From positions 1 through 64,000 of IMG/VR virus record IMGVR_UViG_3300044712_001570: a stretch of DNA of 64,000 nucleotides; one strand, given 5' to 3'. Each line of letters begins with the position of its first letter. The first letter of the stretch is position 1. Source of the DNA: a virus. Both the position numbers and the translations under genes were made by a program. Below the pieces are notes generated by a model. That model worked only from the letters and a program-made list of their open reading frames with translations. It did no database searches and was not told the DNA's origin. Of this stretch, positions 39,449 through 46,993 are shown piece by piece.

Positions 39449-39891
39449 ATCATATCGAAGAAGTAGTCACAGTAAAGGAAGCAACCTCTATTGATAATAA
39501 CCAACTAAACGAAGAGTTTATACGTTTACCATCCGATCTATCCTACTTCTCTAACCTATATGCAGAAGCATGTGATGCATCTGCAAGGGCTAAGCTTTTG
39601 AAGGAGATGGCAGAAGCAGCTGTAGTACAAGAGCTACGTAGTACTAATGATAAGATAAATGTGGATATGGTTAAAGCTCTTGTTACTTTAGATGAAACAG
39701 TAGAAGCAAGTCGGCGCAATCTTATAACAGCAGAAACAAATGAAGTTCGATTGAAAGGAGTATGTGACGCTATACGAGCTAAGAAGGATATGTTAGTCTC
39801 TATTGGTGCAAACATTAGAGCGGAGTCTGAAGGTAGTCCACTAATAAGACAACAATCCCGTGCAATGCGGGAGAGTGAATCGGATAGGTAG
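39445..39891 (+). CDS. Hypothetical coiled-coil protein
   Basis: A 148-residue helical protein (LYAEACDASARAKLLKEMAE, TVEASRRNLITAETNEVRL, RAKKDMLVSIGANIRAES). The lack of aromatic residues and the heptad-like pattern suggest a coiled coil. Its 3' end overlaps the tRNA gene by 10 bases. Genes of this type often accompany SSB genes in phages, hinting at a role in recombination (inference). Confidence 0.6.
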   Translation: MNHIEEVVTVKEATSIDNNQLNEEFIRLPSDLSYFSNLYAEACDASARAKLLKEMAEAAVVQELRSTNDKINVDMVKALVTLDETVEASRRNLITAETNEVRLKGVCDAIRAKKDMLVSIGANIRAESEGSPLIRQQSRAMRESESDR

Positions 39892-39958
39892 CCCAATAGG
39901 TTAGGGTCCTCGGCTCATAACCGAGTTAGTGCGGGTTCGAGTCCCGCCCTATCCACCA
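39882..39958 (+). tRNA. tRNA-Met (anticodon CAT) or tRNA-Ile2
   Basis: A canonical cloverleaf of 77 bases. The acceptor GGATAGG (39882-39888) pairs with CCTATCC (39948-39954), followed by discriminator A and encoded CCA (39956-39958). The D-arm is GCCC...GGGT. The anticodon stem is CTCGG (39909-39913) with CCGAG (39921-39925), and the loop is CTCATAA with anticodon CAT at 39916-39918. The T-arm GCGGG-TTCGAGT-CCCGC is perfect. The first pair G-C argues against an initiator; elongator Met or lysidine-modified Ile cannot be separated here. The 5' end lies inside the preceding coding sequence. Confidence 0.96.
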
Positions 39959-39998
39959 CCCATTGAAGGGTGCATGAAAGTAGAAAGTAGGTCGTATA

Positions 39999-40787
39999 AT
40001 GGCAAGTAATCTAGTTAAATGGGGTTCGTTTGATATTGGTGTTGCAGAGGAAGAACGCAAAGCTGTTGATGCAGAAACAGCCTCAACCAGTGTATACATT
40101 ACCCTAAAGGAGGGGGATACTACTGTTAGGTTTCTTCCACCTCCTGTTGGGGTACAGAATCCCTTTATGCGAACGCATAGACACTTTATCCGTCTAGCTA
40201 ACCTTGAGCATCCAGTGGTCTTTAACTGCCCCCGTATGCTAGCCAAACAACCCTGCCCCGTATGTGAGCAGGTAGATAAGCTAAAAGCTTCTGGTAATCG
40301 TGCGGATTACAAGAAGGCAGGTAGTTTCCTCCCTCGGTTATATATCTTTGCCAATGTCATTGATAGAGCCCAGGAAGAACGGGGGCCTCTTATTCTTCGG
40401 TTTGGAAAGACTATATTCGATCAACTCATGGAGATTCGTACTGACCTCAAGAAGGGTGGTGACTATACTAATCCAGAAGAGGAAGGGTTTGATATTATCA
40501 TTACTCGCAAGGGTAGTGGGATGCAGGATACCGAATACTCGGTATATCCATGCAAACGCAACTCCGAGCTAGGTGATCTATCTTGGATTGATAAGCAACA
40601 CAATCTAGTCAAGGAACGTGAAGTCCTTACCTATGACGAGATTGTGGATATGCTTAAGGGTGAAAATAATGACAATGAACGTTCATCTAATAGGCGTGAA
40701 GCTGCGGGTGGACGAGGAAGAGGAGGTGGTAGAGGACGAAGTGTTCAGGATGATGCACAAGATGCTGAAGTTTGGGATGCAGATTAA
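39999..40787 (+). CDS. gp32-like single-stranded DNA-binding protein
   Basis: A 262-residue T4 gp32-type SSB. The oligonucleotide-binding core spans about 30-190: TVRFLPPPVGVQ, the zinc-type cluster FNCPRMLAKQPCPVCEQV (74-91), and LPRLYIFANVIDRA. The tail has GGRGRGGGRGRS followed by the acidic tip DDAQDAEVWDAD, as gp32-like SSBs use for protein contacts. It coats DNA during replication and recombination. Transcription probably ends near the hairpin at 40802-40824. Confidence 0.9.
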   Translation: MASNLVKWGSFDIGVAEEERKAVDAETASTSVYITLKEGDTTVRFLPPPVGVQNPFMRTHRHFIRLANLEHPVVFNCPRMLAKQPCPVCEQVDKLKASGNRADYKKAGSFLPRLYIFANVIDRAQEERGPLILRFGKTIFDQLMEIRTDLKKGGDYTNPEEEGFDIIITRKGSGMQDTEYSVYPCKRNSELGDLSWIDKQHNLVKEREVLTYDEIVDMLKGENNDNERSSNRREAAGGRGRGGGRGRSVQDDAQDAEVWDAD

Positions 40788-40801
40788 CTAGTTTTTTAGC
40801 C

Positions 40802-40824
40802 GTCTCCTCTGCTCGAGAGGAGAC
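40802..40824 (+). terminator. Strong hairpin after SSB gene (no U-tract)
   Basis: GTCTCCTCT (40802-40810) pairs over nine positions with AGAGGAGAC (40816-40824), loop GCTCG. A T run precedes it on the plus strand but does not follow it, so it may be an RNA-processing or stability stem rather than a terminator. Confidence 0.4.
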
Positions 40825-40841
40825 AATGGAAGGAATATAAC

Positions 40842-40955
40842 ATGTACAGAATGTTGAAAGCATTGCACGCTATAATGTATAAACCAACAATAAGTTGGTA
40901 TACCGTTATAGTGGTATGCGTAGTTCATGAGTTCATATCATTATATAAAACATAG
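40842..40955 (+). CDS. Small membrane protein
   Basis: A 37-residue frame with AAGGA seven bases before the ATG. It reads MYRMLKALHAIMYKP, then TISWYTVIVVCVVHEFISLY, a hydrophobic stretch long enough to cross a membrane once. It lies between the SSB hairpin and the tRNA-like RNA. Tiny membrane proteins of this size are common in phages, but no family is recognised. Confidence 0.5.
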   Translation: MYRMLKALHAIMYKPTISWYTVIVVCVVHEFISLYKT

Positions 40956-40981
40956 GTAGTTGGCCGGTGAGAGCCGGCTTA

Positions 40982-41104
40982 GGAGTGGCTTGGTGCACAG
41001 ATAGTTTGGCTAGCATGAACATGACATGGATTCCCCACACGCCCTTCCCCACCCGTGTGGCCTAGCTAAACATCTGATAGAGGGTTCGATTCCTTCTCAC
41101 TCCA
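40982..41104 (+). ncRNA. tRNA-like RNA with tmRNA-like architecture
   Basis: Acceptor GGAGTGG (40982-40988) pairs at all seven positions (one wobble) with TCACTCC (41097-41103), discriminator A41104. The T-arm is GAGGG-TTCGATT-CCTTC (41080-41096), stacked directly on it. In place of D and anticodon arms there is a nine-base loop (CTTGGTGCA) and a 15-bp helix: CAGAT-A-GTTTGGCTAG (40998-41013, bulged A) against CTAGCTAAACATCTG (41062-41076). The helix is capped by two hairpins: CATG-AACATGA-CATG and CCACACG/CGTGTGG (41035-41060). A GCCGG/CCGGC hairpin precedes it. This is the layout of a tmRNA tRNA-like domain, but no tag frame is seen. A gene starts 13 bases after it. Confidence 0.65.
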
Positions 41105-41116
41105 CGAGGTAAATAC

Positions 41117-41383
41117 ATGGGTAATCCACTCAAAAGATACGTAAAGGTTGAAGTCCTTGTTAGCGCATCTGGTAAGGGTAAGAAGTGCCACGAATCTTGC
41201 CCTTACCTAAACCGAATGATAGATGAGTTAGAAGGTACTCGTTCAAAGAGTTGTTTATTATTTGATTCACCTTTATCTATATCCGGTAATAATAGTGACA
41301 TTATGCGTTGTCCAGAATGTGTACAAGAAGCAGTAATAATAGATGTTAATAGATTAAAAACAGAATCAAAGGAAAAGCCATGA
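41117..41383 (+). CDS. Hypothetical Cys-rich protein
   Basis: An 88-residue protein with GKKCHESCPYLNRM, KSCLLF and MRCPECVQEA, matching a two-part zinc site. GAGGTAAATAC precedes the ATG, so its ribosome site directly follows the tRNA-like element. Overlaps the SbcD gene by four bases. Function unknown. Confidence 0.6.
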   Translation: MGNPLKRYVKVEVLVSASGKGKKCHESCPYLNRMIDELEGTRSKSCLLFDSPLSISGNNSDIMRCPECVQEAVIIDVNRLKTESKEKP

Positions 41384-42513
41384 AGATTGCATTCTTTGGT
41401 GACGTTCACCTAGGCAACCATAAAAGGGCAGGAGGAGAGATACTTGCGGGGCTCAATGCAAGGTGCCTGCAAAGCCTTCGAGCCTTTAGGAAAGCTATAA
41501 CCCTATGTATTGACCAGGGTTGTAAGATAGCGGTTATTACAGGTGACCTATTCGATTATGATAGGCCAGAGGCTCAACTTATAACCAAGGTGCAAGAGAT
41601 ACTTGCTAGCATTCCACCTGACTTCGTTATCTATTGTATGGTAGGTAACCACGACCAAAGAAGCGAGCTTATAGGGGACCATGCACTTGGTCCTATAAGT
41701 GGGTTAGTACAGGTTATAGATCAACCCTATTCAACCTTGATCACAGTTGATACTGTTAATGGTAAACCATTTAATGCAGTATTAGATATTATACCTTTTA
41801 CATCTAAGCCTGCTATAGATGCTTTGCAGGAGTACCAAGTAGCAAGGAGTAAGTCTCCTTACCCTGCTAACCTCCCTAGGGTACTTGCAATGCACTTTGG
41901 TTTACAAACGAAAGATATAACACCACCTTGGCTATTAGATGCAAAGGATGGTGTTAATGTAGAACGAGTACTTCTACCAATGTGTCAGAAGTATAACATA
42001 GCAGCAGTCTTTGCTGGTCATTACCATTCAGGGGGTCAGCATACTATTCCTGATAGTTTACCTATAGCTACTCAATGTGGTGCTTTGGTACCAACCGGAT
42101 GGGACAACCCAGGTGCAGGCTATGGTAATGTATGGATACTGGATATACAAGGGGAAGGTATAGATGCAACTCTCCATAGAGTACCAGGTCCTAGGTTTCT
42201 ATCTGATATGGATGATGTTAGGTTATGTAATGAGGATGATAATATCTATCTATCAGTTATAGGTGAGAACCAAGATAGTATTCGAGATATGGTTAGTACT
42301 GGTAAACTAGCTTATGGTGAAGTTCTACCAGCGGTATCTAAGACTAAGCTACAGGATGGTCTTAATAAGACTAAAGGTCTTGTTACTATTGATATAGCCA
42401 TAAAAGACTTTATCGAACGATGGTATGGCGATACCACCACTCTTCCACCAGGAATAACCAAGGAAGCTATAACCAGTAGGGTACGTAAATACCTAGCAGG
42501 AGCACAGTCATGA
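41380..42513 (+). CDS. sbcD-like: SbcD/Mre11-type nuclease subunit
   Basis: A 377-residue calcineurin-like phosphoesterase. The five metal motifs appear in order: GDVHLG (8-13), GDLFD (about 56-60), GNHDQ (about 89-93), MHFGL, and GHYHSG (about 215-220). It forms the nuclease half of the Mre11-Rad50/SbcCD (T4 gp47) complex that trims DNA ends and hairpins. The partner gene follows with a four-base overlap. Catalytic residues look complete. Confidence 0.93.
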   Translation: MKIAFFGDVHLGNHKRAGGEILAGLNARCLQSLRAFRKAITLCIDQGCKIAVITGDLFDYDRPEAQLITKVQEILASIPPDFVIYCMVGNHDQRSELIGDHALGPISGLVQVIDQPYSTLITVDTVNGKPFNAVLDIIPFTSKPAIDALQEYQVARSKSPYPANLPRVLAMHFGLQTKDITPPWLLDAKDGVNVERVLLPMCQKYNIAAVFAGHYHSGGQHTIPDSLPIATQCGALVPTGWDNPGAGYGNVWILDIQGEGIDATLHRVPGPRFLSDMDDVRLCNEDDNIYLSVIGENQDSIRDMVSTGKLAYGEVLPAVSKTKLQDGLNKTKGLVTIDIAIKDFIERWYGDTTTLPPGITKEAITSRVRKYLAGAQS

Positions 42514-44171
42514 TAACTGTATCGAAGGTGGTCATTGAGAAGTTTATGAATCATAAGAAGACCACTCTTACCTTTCCATCAACAGGTCTAATAGTAATAA
42601 CAGGGCCTAATGGAGCAGGAAAGAGTTCCTGCCTGGAAGCTATATCCTTTTGCTTATGGGGAAAGACCCTACGGGGTACAGACCCATGGCCTAGTGATGA
42701 TGGTGGAAGAATATTGGTACAGTTAGCTAATGGTATGTGGGTAGAGAGAAACCAGACTAAAAGCATTAAGGGTAGGGTGCTCTTTGCAGGAGGAAGAAAC
42801 GAAGACCCTATATCCTTTGCTACTATGACTAAGGCTCAAGAAACCCTTGATTCAAAGCTATGTAGTTTTGATTGCTGGAGTAAGTCCAGTATCTTTTCCT
42901 CTGCAGATGCAGCTACCTATTCCGATGCTACTGACATGGAGCGAAAGCTTCTCCTGGAGGGTATCATAGGTTTGGATGGTTGCTCCAATGCCCATGAGTT
43001 ATGTAAGGCAGACCTTAAGAGTACCAGGCCTCAACTCATGTCTGCCGATAGTAGGGTTGCATTGGTGCAATCTAAGATTGACCTAGCTAATCAACAAGTT
43101 AGGGCAGCAAGTACTAGATTAGAGGAATGTTCGAGAAGTGCACCACAATCTGCAACATTGGAAGCTACTAAGGCCAAACTTGCAAAGCAACAGGAATCTA
43201 TGCGCAAGTTAGAGCGACAGATTGAACATGACACTAACGTTCATTCAGAGATGCAAGCTAGGGTATACAAGGCTCAGTTTCTAGTTAAGAACACTAAAGC
43301 TTCTTTAGATGCAGCAACCAAACAACAGTGTGAAGCTTGTGGGCAAACCATAGTAACCGATAGTACTAAGATAAAGAACTTACAGGATGCACTTGCTGCT
43401 AGTACTTCAGAGCTTGAATCTCTTCTAGTATTAGAGCAGGAGATTAAAGGTGAGATACCCTATAACAAGGAGCTTCGTGCAGAACTAAAGGTATCGATCG
43501 ATAAGCTATTGGTTGATTACTATAAGCTTTCAGAGTTGGAAGCTGTTAGTTCAAGTGCGAAGGCAGAACACCAAGCTGCACTCGATAGGGCTAATATTCT
43601 TCTCTTAGAGAGTCAAGAGGCCTTAAAGATTGCTCAAGAGGATGTAGAGCGGGTAAAGGCAGAGATAGCCTTGATTGAGTGTGCGGAAAAGGTATTAGGG
43701 ATAAAGGGGGTACGAGCTACAATACTAAGCAATGCCCTGCCTGGTTTGGAGGAGGTAACCAATACATGGCTATCTCAGTTGAACCCAGGTGTAAGTGTTA
43801 GGCTAACTCCTACTGAGAAGAATGGAGTTATAGAGGCGGTACCATTAGATATTAATGGTGTTAATGGTAAAGGCTATAAGAGCACATCCGGCGGTGAAAG
43901 GAGAAGGTTAGATGTAGCCTTAGTGCTAGGGCTAGCAGAGATGGCTAGTGGTGTAACTATTAGGGATACCAATAGCACTCTATTCTTCGATGAGGTTGCA
44001 GACTCCCTAGACAAGGACGGTCTCATAGCAACTGCTCGAATATTCCATGCATTAGCTACTACAAGGTGCGTTGTATTGATAACCCACAGGGAAGAGTTAT
44101 TGGACCAGTTGCAACCTAAAGAGCACTGGAAAGTTATGAACGGCTCTGTAACAGTTGAAAGGAAGTGGTAA
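42510..44171 (+). CDS. sbcC-like: SbcC/Rad50-type ATPase
   Basis: A 553-residue ABC ATPase. Walker A is GPNGAGKSS (32-40). A long coiled coil runs from about 170, with a zinc-hook CEACGQ (about 273-278) at its apex, then returning helices. The signature is TSGGERRRLDVAL (about 458-470) and Walker B is LFFDEVADSLD (about 490), ending with the H-loop in VVLITHREE. It powers SbcD on phage DNA ends (T4 gp46-like). Its last 17 bases recur after the next gene. Confidence 0.93.
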   Translation: MITVSKVVIEKFMNHKKTTLTFPSTGLIVITGPNGAGKSSCLEAISFCLWGKTLRGTDPWPSDDGGRILVQLANGMWVERNQTKSIKGRVLFAGGRNEDPISFATMTKAQETLDSKLCSFDCWSKSSIFSSADAATYSDATDMERKLLLEGIIGLDGCSNAHELCKADLKSTRPQLMSADSRVALVQSKIDLANQQVRAASTRLEECSRSAPQSATLEATKAKLAKQQESMRKLERQIEHDTNVHSEMQARVYKAQFLVKNTKASLDAATKQQCEACGQTIVTDSTKIKNLQDALAASTSELESLLVLEQEIKGEIPYNKELRAELKVSIDKLLVDYYKLSELEAVSSSAKAEHQAALDRANILLLESQEALKIAQEDVERVKAEIALIECAEKVLGIKGVRATILSNALPGLEEVTNTWLSQLNPGVSVRLTPTEKNGVIEAVPLDINGVNGKGYKSTSGGERRRLDVALVLGLAEMASGVTIRDTNSTLFFDEVADSLDKDGLIATARIFHALATTRCVVLITHREELLDQLQPKEHWKVMNGSVTVERKW

Positions 44172-44173
44172 CC

Positions 44174-44704
44174 ATGTTATCCGATATTTTATTGTATGTA
44201 GTTGTATTTGGATTAATTATTGTTGCGTATATATCAGGGAGGAGCTGTGTACGCCCTATAAAGGATGGTTTTGATAAAAGCCATCTATATCAACACGCCA
44301 AAGCTGAACTAAAAGACTATAGTATTGAGTCTAATAACGAGGTGCTTGAGCTTTTGAGGGTATTTTATAACCAAGGCCATTCTGGTTGTTCTGCGTCATT
44401 TGTAACGGAACAGTTTTATAAACTCGCAAAATTCCAGCCGTTGCGCCCATTAACTGGTGAAGATAGTGAATGGATTGATGTAACTCCTGACCATTTTCAA
44501 AATAATCGATGCAGTGGTGTGTTTAAAAATAAAAAGACAGGCATTGCGTACTTTTTAGATGGTAGGGTGTTCAAAGATAAAACAGGAGCATCCTATACTT
44601 GCTCTGCATCGAAAACCCCAATTACATTCCCATGTTATCCAAAAACTGAGTATATGGATCGCGAGGCAACAGAAGAGGAAAGAATCGAAGGTTGTAAGCT
44701 ATAA
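44174..44704 (+). CDS. Membrane-anchored phage protein with conserved C-terminal domain
   Basis: A 176-residue protein. MLSDILLYVVVFGLIIVAYI is one N-terminal membrane segment, so the rest should lie on one side of the membrane. The C-terminal 80 residues (LRPLTGEDSEWIDVTP, RCSGVFKNKKTGIAYFLDG, TFPCYPKTEYMDR) follow a widespread phage domain of unknown function. The ATG at 44174 is preferred over a GTG at 44165 because GGAAG lies nine bases upstream. Confidence 0.7.
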   Translation: MLSDILLYVVVFGLIIVAYISGRSCVRPIKDGFDKSHLYQHAKAELKDYSIESNNEVLELLRVFYNQGHSGCSASFVTEQFYKLAKFQPLRPLTGEDSEWIDVTPDHFQNNRCSGVFKNKKTGIAYFLDGRVFKDKTGASYTCSASKTPITFPCYPKTEYMDREATEEERIEGCKL

Positions 44705-44744
44705 ACACCCTAGTTAGTCATAGCTATTGAAAGGAAGTGGTAAG

Positions 44745-45620
44745 ATGATACCCATTTATATACAAGTGATTGCTTTTATTATCTATGGTATTCTATGGTA
44801 CTCAATAGGGTTTACTAATGGTAACCGGGTTCTTCGTATGCTTGAGAGAAAAGCTAATTCAAGCGGGTATACTTCGTTTACCGAATACATTACTGATAAC
44901 CTAGTTAAAGCTAAGTATCCAGGCCTACATTATGTAGCTAAGACATTGCTAGGTATTGATGTAGATATGGAGGGCTTTAGGAAAGAAATAGCTAAAGAGA
45001 GGGAAAGAGTAAGAGAGTTTTCTAAACTAAATAAAGAGTACCTTGAAAAGATATCTAAGCTTGAAGAGGAGGTATGTAATCTTCAGCAGAAGCCACCACA
45101 ACCAAAGAAGGACACATTAGATATTCAGCACCTATACGGGTTCTACTTAATAGGTGTAAACCATTTAGAACTTAAAGGTGATAGCAATAGAGGGGATAGT
45201 TCTAGTACATGTGAAAGGCCTAGCATAACCCTCAATGAGTTGATTGCATATACATGGGGCAATAAGTTATCAAAACCTAATACAATGATGTCCTATACAG
45301 ACTTTGAAGAGGAGATGAAAAAGGAGCTGCATAGTGTCTATTATAAAGACGAGGACACACCACCTGTAATATTACCAACATATATCATACGTATCCACGA
45401 TAAAGATGGGTATACAAATGGTTATGTAGGTAGTAATACCAATATATGCTTTGATAGATTGAATGCAGCTACATTCCAAAGCATTCTATTAGCTGAGAAT
45501 CATCTTAATAAATTTAAAACTACCTACCCACAGTTCAATCCAGTTCTGTGTACAATAGATAAGGATGATAAGATTACTCCCATCGAGGCAAACGATAACG
45601 TATCGCAACCCGGTCTCTAA
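44745..45620 (+). CDS. Membrane-anchored coiled-coil protein
   Basis: A 291-residue protein. MIPIYIQVIAFIIYGILWYS is an N-terminal membrane helix, then a coiled coil (KERERVREFSKLNKEYLEKI). The C-terminal 150 residues are soluble and unrecognised. The ATG at 44745 follows AAGGAAG; a TTG at 44727 lies inside a 17-base repeat copied from the end of the SbcC gene. Its end overlaps the convergent minus-strand gene by 47 bases, an unusual tail-to-tail overlap without a terminator. Confidence 0.65.
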   Translation: MIPIYIQVIAFIIYGILWYSIGFTNGNRVLRMLERKANSSGYTSFTEYITDNLVKAKYPGLHYVAKTLLGIDVDMEGFRKEIAKERERVREFSKLNKEYLEKISKLEEEVCNLQQKPPQPKKDTLDIQHLYGFYLIGVNHLELKGDSNRGDSSSTCERPSITLNELIAYTWGNKLSKPNTMMSYTDFEEEMKKELHSVYYKDEDTPPVILPTYIIRIHDKDGYTNGYVGSNTNICFDRLNAATFQSILLAENHLNKFKTTYPQFNPVLCTIDKDDKITPIEANDNVSQPGL

Positions 45621-45864
45621 CTCCCTTTGCAAATCCTAATAGCCCTAGCTTCCTAAGCTGACTAAAGAAGTTTCGCTTAGTACAAGCTAGGGCTTTTGCT
45701 ACTCCCTCATGGGTCACATACTTAGCATACCATTCCACTATATTAGCTTTAAGAACCTCTATCCCCCTAGCCTTAGCCACTTCGGCTAGCCACCCGGAGG
45801 CTTTCCTGCCCTTATAAACGCAGGGGCGAGGGGGGCTGGTGAATAGAGGGCGAAAGGTAATCAT
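45574..45864 (-). CDS. Hypothetical basic helix-turn-helix protein
   Basis: A 96-residue basic protein. The second half (YVTHEGVAKALACTKRNFFS, QLRKLGLLGFAKGV) is a likely helix-turn-helix. It is the last gene of the right-hand minus-strand operon and overlaps the convergent gene at 44745-45620. It could be a DNA-binding regulator or a structural accessory; position alone does not decide. Confidence 0.55.
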   Translation of the reverse strand: MITFRPLFTSPPRPCVYKGRKASGWLAEVAKARGIEVLKANIVEWYAKYVTHEGVAKALACTKRNFFSQLRKLGLLGFAKGVRDRVAIRYRLPRWE

Positions 45865-46130
45865 TGTGTTTTATTCGGGTCCTGGGGTTCCTCCTTGGGT
45901 AAATAAACCGCCAAGGCGGGAACCTTCCGGAGGTGAATAAAGACCGCTCGCATAAGCCTTATAAATAGGGCAAGCCTTGGCTTTTCCTTCTGCAGCTTGG
46001 ACCATTCTGCTGGAGTCCTTTGCCACATGACCCAGTTGAATAAAGCCCCTACTAATGGGATGACTATAAAGATAACCGTTAGGGGGTTATTAGCAGCCCA
46101 TAGTTGCATAGCAATAATCCATTTATCCAT
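45861..46130 (-). CDS. Small membrane protein, possible holin
   Basis: An 89-residue protein. The ATG at 46130 (MDKWIIAMQLWAANNPLTV) follows GGAGATACTACCT, a good ribosome site; an ATG at 46181 is in frame. Residues about 15-37 (PLTVIFIVIPLVGALFNWVM) form one membrane helix; the tail is basic (KLQKEKPRLALFIRLMRAVF). Size, single helix and basic end suit a holin or lysis accessory, but the endolysin gene lies elsewhere (2411-3040). Function inferred. Confidence 0.55.
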   Translation of the reverse strand: MDKWIIAMQLWAANNPLTVIFIVIPLVGALFNWVMWQRTPAEWSKLQKEKPRLALFIRLMRAVFIHLRKVPALAVYLPKEEPQDPNKTQ

Positions 46131-46173
46131 AGGTAGTATCTCCTGGTCTATCGTAAAGCTTAAAACAATCCAG

Positions 46174-46368
46174 TTATCCATTTGCTACACACCTAGCATG
46201 AGACTTTGCATAGTTCTGCACATGCCTTCGCCATAAGCCAGACTCGCAGAACGCAAAGTGTGTTTGACCACAATGGGTGCACTTTAGAAGAATCTTTATG
46301 GGATGACTACCCTCTGGTGTACCTACAACATGCTTAGCCCATGGAGGGCTATAGTCATTTGGTCCCAT
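46174..46368 (-). CDS. Small zinc-finger-like protein
   Basis: A 64-residue protein with LKCTHCGQTHFAFCESGLWR and HARCVANG, giving CxxC and Cys/His ligands for one zinc. It overlaps its upstream neighbour by 14 bases. Function unknown. Confidence 0.55.
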   Translation of the reverse strand: MGPNDYSPPWAKHVVGTPEGSHPIKILLKCTHCGQTHFAFCESGLWRRHVQNYAKSHARCVANG

Positions 46369-46546
46369 TGGCTTTCATCTCCATAAGTTCCTTTTCAAGC
46401 CTTTGCACTTGTTGGGATAGTGCAGCCTTCTCTTGCACTAAGACTTCCATCTCAGATAGAAGAGATGCTACTTGGGAGGACATTAGTTCATGTACTGCAC
46501 CAATAGCATTGGTTGCAGATGCAACTAGATTCTTTACGTTTTTCAT
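46355..46546 (-). CDS. Small coiled-coil protein
   Basis: A 63-residue helical protein: NLVASATNAIGAVHELM, then SEMEVLVQEKAALSQQVQRL, EKELMEMK. A parallel coiled coil is expected. It overlaps both neighbours, sharing translation with them. Function unknown. Confidence 0.55.
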   Translation of the reverse strand: MKNVKNLVASATNAIGAVHELMSSQVASLLSEMEVLVQEKAALSQQVQRLEKELMEMKANGTK

Positions 46547-46986
46547 CGGATAACCTGTGGGTGGTGCTTTCCGTTATGTAATGCAACCAAGAGATAATCC
46601 TTGGTTTCTCTTGTTGATCTAATATCCCTAGGGTCTACACCTCGTATTCGAGTAGGTGGAGCAGGAGGCTCTGGAGTAATAACATTCACATCATCCATAT
46701 GGGTATCCCTCCACCCATCCATTACCCTATCGGCATAAACATCAGGTGCTATTGAAGGAGCTTCAAAACATCTTTCGGATGCTTCATAGCCTCTTGTATA
46801 TCCACTTCGATAGCATTCGTTTGCAAATGAAATAGCCATAGCCTCCCATTCGTCTGCAGAGGCATTCGGATGGGAGGCTCTAAACAACTGGATTATCTTG
46901 GCTAATCTAGGGGGTGGTTGTGGTCCTTCATACCAAACACCAAACAACCACTCTATCCACTTCCGCAAGTGTTTTATGAGTGCCAT
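46543..46986 (-). CDS. Hypothetical 147-residue protein
   Basis: An N-terminal basic/Trp helix (LIKHLRKWIEWLFGVWYEG) precedes a helical segment (ASADEWEAMAISFANECYRS) and a Pro-rich, Arg-rich linker (TPEPPAPPTRIRGVDPRD). It lies just after the tail protein at 46994-48751. It may be a tail-assembly or head accessory protein; no family match. Confidence 0.6.
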   Translation of the reverse strand: MALIKHLRKWIEWLFGVWYEGPQPPPRLAKIIQLFRASHPNASADEWEAMAISFANECYRSGYTRGYEASERCFEAPSIAPDVYADRVMDGWRDTHMDDVNVITPEPPAPPTRIRGVDPRDIRSTRETKDYLLVALHNGKHHPQVIR

Positions 46987-46993
46987 TCACCAA

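Noticed and set aside
40982-41104. Ordinary tRNA with long variable arm
   Set aside because: The CATG-AACATGA-CATG hairpin could pass as an anticodon arm with CAT, but position 33 is A, the D-arm length is wrong and the 15-bp helix leaves no room for it. Total 123 bases is too long for a class II tRNA.
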